This document shows, in pieces, positions 55,928-64,000 of a stretch of 64,000 bases of DNA; positions within the stretch are counted from its first letter, which is position 1, and every line of letters begins with the position of its first letter. A program made the translations under genes and the position numbers. The notes beneath the pieces are model-generated. The model was not told where the DNA came from, did no database searches, and was given only the letters and a program-made list of their open reading frames with translations. The stretch is from Dryococelus australis (taxonomy: Eukaryota > Arthropoda > Insecta > Phasmatodea > Phasmatidae). The stretch is taken from assembly GCA_029891345.1 (NCBI GenBank), contig CM057000.1, forward strand, positions 127,819,338 through 127,883,337, read 5' to 3'.

Positions 55928-58900
55928 TATACACGGCAGTACACGTGTTTTCAGGCGAGTGCGTGGAAAGTTTTGAATGAATAAATTTTCGTAACCGTTT
56001 CTTTACTACCTACCAGCGGAATATTTATATTTCTATAAGTTTATAAAAACATTTATATTATATTTATCTTCATACTTGTATTTATATGTGTAAACGACAT
56101 ATTGAACCACTGTCCGATTTAAAGATGTAGGTACTCTTAATGTCATGAACAATTAGTTGCCGAAACTGTAAAACTTATAAATAGTTTAATTTTTAAAAAT
56201 ATTGTAAATAATATCTAGCATGTCACAATAAAAACGTTTCACTTGTGTTAATATTAATACTGTTAAAAAAAAAAAAAAGTGTCCAGGTTGACAATCAAAA
56301 TAAATATGAAGAATCTACATTTTGCAACACTTCAATATCGAATGGTATGATAATATTATGAATGTATAAAATCAAGTCAGCATTTTACGATATTTAATAT
56401 GTGTGATCTATTTTGTATACATTCAGGTTAACATGTGTAACATTATTTATTTCATTTGACAGTTATATTGTATGTAAAATTAAGTTTGTACTCTTATTGC
56501 TATTATTGTCTTGGTTTCTAAATGAGAGATATATGTTTTAATTGTTTTAATAGTTGCAATTATTCTATTTTATTTTCTCTTAGAGAAGTAAAGCTGTTAT
56601 CTTTTGTTCATATAACACAAGGCGACACTAGCAAGCCAATAAAAGGGTTTTAATTTCGAATAATAACGTAGCAGAAGTTAATTTATTCGAGGAAAGTTTT
56701 TGTTGGAAACTAACAGACGTTGAAGAAGGAAGGTTCCTAACTTCAGCTAGGACTTGGTCAGGTCACTGACTTGATTAAATTTGAAATTGTTTAGTAATAA
56801 TTAATTTATGAGTCCGCATTGCATATATAAGCTGAAATGTAATATATACGATATAAAATAATTGAAAATAATTGTGGAGATGATTTGTGAGTTCGACATC
56901 GGAAAACAGTCTTTCCTACCTTCGATTTCATATAGGTTACCGAAAAACGTCATCGGCGAAGCAGTCTCCGTGTTCTACCCCAGGCGGACCAACCAGCTGT
57001 GGAGAGTCTTTTGAGTTCGTCTCCAGTTGGATATCCCTTCGAGTTCAGTCCCAGGTATTTTATTCAGCTGTGGAGGCCTTGCAGAGTTCGACTACAGGGA
57101 GGGAACTGTCCTCATCACGTTACTTTTACAACCAAAATCAGAAAAGTTAAAGTAGTGTGATAACAGTGTACAGCTTTTGACACCAGAGACCTAATATACA
57201 AGTAAAAACAAGGAATTAACGACAGATTGGCTAACTAGTGTCGGCTTGTAGAGCTAAATACTAAATTTTATCTTCTTAATAGTTCCTAATATTCTTAGCA
57301 ATGTTCTAAGCCTTGTTCTTAGCTAACTAGACAACATTCTGAATATATGAGTTTAATTTTGATCCATGAAATCAGTTTTTCGTTTATTCTTCATTAAACT
57401 TCCATAAAATCAATGGTGCCATTGTTTCTCTTCCATTATTTTGAAGTAGCTAGCATTTGAATGTTCATTAGTAGTATTATATGTGATTTTCTAAGTTGGG
57501 TTACTAATTGGAGATAAATAACATCACCAAATGCTTACAGAATATTGCTAAGAGCGGTGCTAGATAGGTTGGAAGCGTATTTGACTCGCATTGTAATCCA
57601 GTAGTGGCTAGCCGAGGCGATTGAAGACGTACGGATTCGTGGTTTTCTAGTTGTGTTTACGGTTTGGGGTTGTGATCTACTACAAAGCTGACTGTTCGTA
57701 CAATTAATCAGTACGTTCAACGTGTTGATTCAAGTGGCATTAAGGCTGAGTCCGAAACTAGGCATGCGTTTATCTATATAAGTATACACCACTCGGCTCA
57801 ATACGTGATACATTCCGACAGGCATACTTACTTGCATCACTTACAGCAACTAGTTAGCTGATAAGATTCTGAACAAGCATTTTGACGGGAAATGCATACT
57901 GAATATATGCTGGAACGTAGGCACATATGTTTAGAATTATCAACCCATTAGGAGCTGTAGCCGGAATGCTCATGGCAATGAAAGTGTCCCTATTAACCAA
58001 TCATAGACATTTCTACAAGAATAGAATTAACGTATATTTGAGTCGGGAAACGCAGTTATCCATAATGTATGATTAAAACTGAAAAAACAAGAGGTAAAAT
58101 TCCTTTGAAGACTAATGTTGGTGTGCATAAAAATCTAATGTCTGATTTTGATATAACGTTTTCACTCATCCATGCCTTGCCTTGTAAAAACATTGGCAGT
58201 GTTCTCAATGCTCCACATATTAACAATAAATTCAATGCCACGCCCGGTTTACAACAAATCACGACGGAAACCGGTTATGTTTATCCCGGCTCTTCTAGAT
58301 CATTAAAGGTTAAGAACTTTGTTCAGTGAAGTTTCTCGAAAGGTAATGCCTTCATTCTACTCTTTATAAAAATTAATATAAGGAATGACAATTGTGAACT
58401 ACATACAAATCTATTTCCAAAATAGTAGCCTATGGACTGTAAGGGCGCGAGACGTACACACATTTTTGCTTCCCCGTGGACGTGTGTATGTCATTTCCCG
58501 AGACATGTAAAACATTTACGTAGGTAGACGAATGCGAACGCTGTACGAGCGTGCATCTCATTAAGAAGTAAACCTTATGCATACAGCGGGAAAATGACAT
58601 TAATGATCACGTTTAAGGCTCAACTCCAAAGTATGTTTGTTCTAAAGCAACAATACAACTGATGTCGCTGTAAGATCCAAGTTTACAATAATTATGTGAA
58701 TTAGTAGATATTGTCTGAAAAGTTGACAGCTGTGTGTGTTTACATTTACACGAGTGTAACACAGCACACCATTGTATATTTTACACTGAAACCTCAGACT
58801 CATGACAGTGCGAAAAACGTTGACACTGAAGTGTTTATTGGTAGTGTTAACACTAACGAAAGCATGAAAACTAGACATATCAAAGAGAATCACAATATCG

Positions 58901-60862
58901 TACTTCAGACTAGGTACATTACAAAATATAACTGATTACTACACTAAACATCGGTAGAATGTAATGACTCGGTGCCAATCAATCACAAGTAGTCAAGCTA
59001 AGGCCGTGTCTGAAAGGATAAATTCGTTATTTTGTAATTTGTCATTTCGTATATTTCAGTATGTACATTGTCGACAGTCACTTGTTTAACACTCGCGGCA
59101 ACAAATTCTCACATTAAACGTGAAAATTTTTAAAATATAAATTCAATGCTTAAAATTGACGCAATAATTCTACAATCATCACTGGAATGCTGCAAATATG
59201 TAAATAAACAAGAAATTAATATAATATCCAATAACGACTTAAAATAATACATGTGTGGCGATATATATACAAACAAAGCACAACACTCACTTGCTTCTAA
59301 AAATATGTTTAGTGTATTTTATGAATAATTTTTTTTTTATTTTATGAACAGTTATTTGTTTTTAAATACGTTTTAAGTACGCATTCGCGCATGTGTTTTG
59401 AATGCAAAACCCACGTGGTGCTGATTTTGTCATTTTGTATTTTTGCTAACAACCGCTATATACAAGATACGAAATATCAATTTGCCAAATACGTAACAAT
59501 GTCTGTATACAAAATCGGGTCACGTGATCATTTGACAACACAATCTGCCATTTCGGATAAGGCGTACGTTTAAAATACAAAAACCAATGCATTTAGAATT
59601 ATGCAGTAGGCGCTTATCTGTCATACAGAAACACGTATTCTGTATTTGAAGTTTCCCATTAATGTTTTAATTCTTAATTCCAGCGAATGGAACCAGGCAG
59701 CAAGCCTGTCATGTTTACTTTTGTACCTGACATGACCTCGTATGAAACAACCATATTGAAGCAGATGATACTTCAAAGCCAACATTTGCTATCAGAGACG
59801 CTTATTATTTGTGAACAAATATAATCGTCGACATGTGCACACATACGCCTTTGTCATATTGTTTTATACTTACATCACTGTGAATAACAGTTTCCCGTCA
59901 ACAACACCGACTGCTCTGTACTGATTGGTCGTAACCTCAATTTTTTTTCTAAAGATGTAAAATACAACTATTTCTTTCAACGCTTAAGGAAATCCCATCA
60001 ACGCACACGACCTGATAAGTTCTACTGGGAACCCAAACACGTATTTACATGATTATAATTTTCTTTTCCTAAAAGTTGTTATGTTCTGTGTGTCCCATTT
60101 TGTGTTGAATGAATAAATACTTTTTTCGTTAACTACCACTCATTTTGTTTGCACGATTATACTTTGCTAACGAAATGTATTTTATAACATGTACGATCAT
60201 CATCATAACAAGGAGTGTTAATTCATACAGCAAGTGTAGATTCGATTAGTTTATTGTGGATATTTTCTCCTTTTTACTAACATTCCCCTGCCACTTAACA
60301 ATGTTAATTGTAATATGGTAGTATAATACTAGCAGTAGTCCTATGTAGTGTATTATATTTTCAAACCCGGTTTTCTTAGTATGTTTAGAAAGGAATTAAG
60401 AACTTTATGGTGCATAATTCTGCGAGAGGAGTGAGTCTTTTAAGCCGGTCTTACACGATGCCCAATTTCTGCTACTTTCTGTTATACTCATGGGCACAGC
60501 AGAAAGCATACAAGTTTCTAGAGCATAAGGGAAGAAAGAACGAATCCGTTCATACCCACGCGTTACCAAAAGTGCTAATAGAAACTTGCAAATGGTAGGC
60601 AAAACAACTCGCAGGGGACAGGGGCACAAATACAACCAAATTAAATTTGATATGTAGACGCTTTCCGGTACATCCACAACGTACGGCGATTGTTTCTTTT
60701 ATCCCCCGAAACTGCATTGGTTTATGTTTTAACGCACGAGTACTATTAATGTATGTAAAATGATATGAGTAACGGCGCTGCTTATGTATGGAAAACAATG
60801 AACTGTATTCACTTGATGTATGTACGACGGGCATTTACGTCACTCATTAAATTAAATTTAAA
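55928..60862. other. Unannotated AT-rich sequence
   Basis: No gene or shared repeat recognised over almost 5 kb. 56880-57150 is less AT-rich, with GAGTTCG-type words recurring (56888, 57012, 57038, 57083) downstream of a TATA-like GCATATATAAGC at 56820. An 86-codon plus frame at 58069-58329 is not recognised. Confidence 0.4.
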
Positions 60863-61197
60863 CAAGAGCGTAGCTAAGAATATTCATTTATGAGGGGAGG
60901 GAGGGTGCAGCGGGGAGAGATTTCATATTTATAATTTTGATAAATACAAAACCTGTATTATTACAAATTTATAGTTACACAATTACTTATAACCAATGGG
61001 TTCATGTGCCGATATGGCACCAGAAAATTCTATAAACATTCTTCGTGTTCAAGGAAAATCACATATTCCTTCAATCAAAATAAAATAACACTTGCAATTT
61101 TGGTTTCAAATTTTATTTTCATTTCGGTGGGGGATATGTCCCAATATATCTCGCCCCCCCCCCACCCCCCCTTTTCCTAATCCAGGCTACGCCCCTG
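60863..61197. mobile_element. hAT-like non-autonomous element
   Basis: The right end, read as its complement, is CAGGGGCGTAGCCTGGATTA. The left end is CAAGAGCGTAGCTAAGAATA. Both run into G-rich tracts (GAGGGGAGGGAGGG; C10-C12 on the plus strand at 61152-61171). CAGGGGCGTAGC is a frequent terminal repeat of hAT-type MITEs in invertebrates. The flanks are AT-rich and an exact 8-bp duplication was not found. 335 bp, non-coding. Confidence 0.5.
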
Positions 61198-61861
61198 TTT
61201 TTATTTTTAAATGCGACAGAACTGTTACAATATTAAACTTAAGGCTTTCATGTGTGCCTGTTGACATTACTCGTGCTATACAGCACAAATTCTTTTAATG
61301 TTTTTTACGGTAGGAGGACTTCAAGTTTCATTCACCACCACCTGTAGATACCTTCATGGTGATACGCCAGCGATATTTTTTTTCTTTCTCTACACATTTC
61401 GACGTTTCGCCATGACCACAATTTAAAATCACTTATTTCTGTAATTACTACAGAGGAACTGTGGCACATAAAATTTTCCGGTTCTTAATTATTTCCAAAA
61501 TCATGAAATATTATAATTCATACAGTTAAGATTTTGTTGAAACTATAACGAGTGCACTCTAGGACTGCATGTTTTTTCCTTTTTGAATGGGCTTTTAATA
61601 AATTTTGTTTCAAGCAATTATACACCATAATTTTGTTGATTACGCAATTGAAATTTAATTAACGAATTAGCGTAAAAAATTATTCGGATTTATAATTTTT
61701 CTTCGTCTGAATATGAAGTATAATGAGAATTGAACCCAATTTTAATGTATTTGTTGTGTAGTGCATTTCTTGGATCAAGATCATTTATTACTTCAGTATT
61801 CATTGTAATAAAGTGGCTTTCCTCGTGTCTGACAAGAGGCAGAAGTAATAGCGTAATTTTG
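61198..61861. other. Unannotated AT-rich sequence
   Basis: No gene or shared repeat recognised. Confidence 0.4.
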
Positions 61862-62240
61862 TTATAAGCACTTTTGAAAGCCTTGCTTAAGATATATTTT
61901 TATCCACTTTTTTTTTTTTTTATCTTTCCGCCTTACGTACAATCAACATTGTCACGTGCCTCATCACGTTATTCGTGCGTCGGTCAAGTAAAACTGTTAA
62001 ATTATTTCGAAAGTAAATATTTTACAAATCTGCCCATTCTTACACTCCGATGTATTACAACAAAACATAAAGCTAAGTAAATAATTTAAGTTATCACAAA
62101 CGATTACGATATTGCCTCCATCGTTGACCCAATTTACTGGACGCATGTCGCTCAGTGCGGCCGTTAAAATATATGAAAATAGGAGCAGTGACCTATTTCC
62201 AAGGTTGATTCCAAAAGTGCTCAGTTTATCGCGAACGGGC
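61862..62240 (-). mobile_element. Family A inverted-repeat element, reverse copy
   Basis: Begins within the terminal repeat (AAGCACTTTTGAAAGCCTTG) and ends CTCAGTTTATCGCGAACGGGC. The interior AACATTGTCACGTGCCTCAT, GCGTCGGTCAAGTAAAACTG and CACTCAGTGCGG-like sequence match the reverse of the family. The outermost ~20 bp at the left is missing. Confidence 0.7.
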
Positions 62241-64000
62241 TTTAATTCTGGTTATTGTTTCCGAGATGGCAGGTTGCCAGCGCAAGTTGACATGTCCTGT
62301 TCCGAGTGTTTATGTTAATTATATGGAGCTGTTTTTAAAGGCATAAATATTTTAAAATCATAGTATACAAACACAATTAAAATAATCTTAGGTCACAGTA
62401 TTACAAGCGTGGTTGAAAGGTAAGAATTTTTTAAATTTCTCCTGCTATTCATGTAGAGCACTTCATTTCAATCTGGTAGCAGAGAAATTGTATAAAAAAT
62501 GCAGGCGCTGGACTATAATTTATTGGCGTCTCTGTTATTGACAAGAACTCTCTGAACGACCCCAATGCTTATGTAATAATTCAGTTTACAAGGTATAAAA
62601 AATATTGATTTATTTATTCACTGAAATTACCCTCATTAGGTGAACATGAAGTTATGAGTTGTGTATCAGCACACTGATAGAGGTTAAAAAGTCTCCGAAC
62701 AGTCCCTAAGTATGTTTAAATGGACAGGAAAGAGTGTCGATTCCTGTATTGACGTTATGAATTTCCACTTCTTCAAATATATTAATATCGGACAAATAAT
62801 TTTGAAACCATTTCCATTGCGTTTTTTATAACTGAGCCTTATCGAGAATGTTGGCAGTAATTTGAATTGATGAACCACGTAAAAGGCTTATGAAAACAAT
62901 AAACGGGAAATTGCTCTCTTGTGTAGCTCTGCATGGGAAGTATGTTATTCCCTATAATGATGGGAGTGGGCAGGCGTTGATGAATGAAACAGCATTTTTC
63001 AGAGACGAGCTTGATACTTTGAAAATACGATACAGCTGAATAGACCTACATAACTTTGTGTGTTGCTCGCTACACAAACACATTATCTTTTATGTTTGAG
63101 GATTAGAGTGGAAAGAATATAGTATTTGATAAATGAAACAGTATTAAAAGAGGAGCTCGATAAATTAAAATCGTATTACGGCTGAATAGAGCTACTTGTG
63201 ATGAGGACAAAATCGTAACTGCAGGGAGTGGAGATGTTTACTTTTAAAATGAGAGGCTAATTGCATGCAGATAATGTTTCCTAAAATCTTATAAGTTACT
63301 GGCAAAATGCTTATAGTCCCCAGGCGTTTTATTTCTATAGGGATTTTTATCTTCGGCTCGGGCTTTAAGATAGACAGTTTCCATTAATTTTGCAACATTT
63401 TATTTTCGAAATAACACGTCAATTGCTTCACGAATTATTGGTAGGTAAAATTCTTCGCACATTTTCATTATTTTTATGTTCATATAGTCCAATCCTGTAA
63501 CTTTCGACTTTATGGTGGTAATAATTTTGTACATTTTTTCAATTATATTACTAAACATATATTCCCCGGCAAAACCGTTTTTATCATTGTCGCAAGTTAC
63601 GGTTGATAGCATATGTTATTTTGAATCGAGTATATGAATTAATTATTATTTACATCATAAATAAGCCGGTTATGGAATGGTTCTTACATCTCATTTAACA
63701 GAAGCGACTGATTTTTAGTCCTTCTGTAAGTGCTTGGAAATATTTTTGTGTGTGTGTCTACCGCATGTGAGACGTAATGCTGTTTGCTTTATATATCATA
63801 TATTCCACGTTAATGTGGCGTTCCTTATATTTATCGAAGTCAAAATCACATTTCTCGTTTTAAGTAATTAATTGGTAGCTTTGTTCGTCTCTTACAATTT
63901 TTGGGATAGTTTCATTTGCAAGCCTTGACACTTGACTACGACGTGTTCAAAATATTTGCATTGGAAAAATTTAGAAAAATTGTTGCATTATATGAACGAA
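62241..64000. other. Unannotated AT-rich sequence
   Basis: No gene, RNA or shared repeat recognised to the end of the window. Confidence 0.4.

Noticed and set aside
57535-57720. LINE reverse transcriptase fragment
   Set aside because: A faint resemblance on the plus strand (LLRAVLDRLEAYL) is too short and is not supported by neighbouring motifs.

Overview
This window is AT-rich, intergenic-looking eukaryotic DNA. It is most likely from an arthropod, and probably an insect. The evidence is several tRNA-derived SINE families, interstitial TTAGG-type (insect telomere-like) stretches, Tc1-like and Penelope-like element remnants, and dense short inverted-repeat elements. There is no bacterial-style gene order, operon, CRISPR array or rRNA. 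No open frame could be matched to a host protein, and no intact tRNA was found. Species cannot be fixed from the sequence alone; one SINE head (13.28 kb) resembles SINEs I associate with Polyneoptera, but this is from memory.

The window is best read as layers of mobile elements. Two related inverted-repeat families dominate. Family A is about 400-420 bp, with ends GGCTGTTCACG...CGTGAACAGCC, in 14 long copies plus two copies of a ~232 bp short form. Family B is about 430 bp, with ends TATAGTCCATTCACGG..., in five copies. Their 3' thirds resemble each other, so they look like subfamilies of one superfamily. Family C (~250-295 bp) is a hAT-like element; two of its copies have exact 8-bp target duplications. 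Families H, G, K and M are further inverted-repeat elements. SINE families D (six loci) and F (two) are tRNA-derived.

Layout. 0.4-2.1 kb: an inverted pair of B copies flanks an H element that contains a C element. 7-8.5 kb: a D SINE, then an internally deleted Tc1-like transposon with both inverted ends. 10.1-11.4 kb: an antisense, truncated Penelope-like element. 11.4-13.2 kb: a ~280-bp periodic array ending in a Helitron-like hairpin. 13.2-18.8 kb: SINE, TTAGG-like tract, and interleaved A, B and G copies. 20.9-23.2 kb: purine-rich tandem repeat, a G element and a D SINE. 24.5-28.4 kb: a GC-richer island with two LTR-like blocks around a decayed Tc1-like transposase, then foldback elements. 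31.7-34.0 kb: an inverted pair of K elements and a 169-bp x 3 tandem repeat. 36.4-39 kb: two D SINEs and a 51-bp x 9 minisatellite. 39.5-43.4 kb: nested A-in-A and C-in-B insertions and a long foldback. 44.7-48.7 kb: D, M, F, C, A, H and B copies. 50.7-52.8 kb: an AT palindrome, F and A abutting, and a Helitron-like element. The last 11 kb is sparse, with one short A, one hAT-like element and one reverse A.

No cooperating gene system is visible. The informative content is the nesting order, which gives relative ages, and a few unusual repeat structures. Family names (A, B, C, ...) are mine, made by comparing copies within this window.
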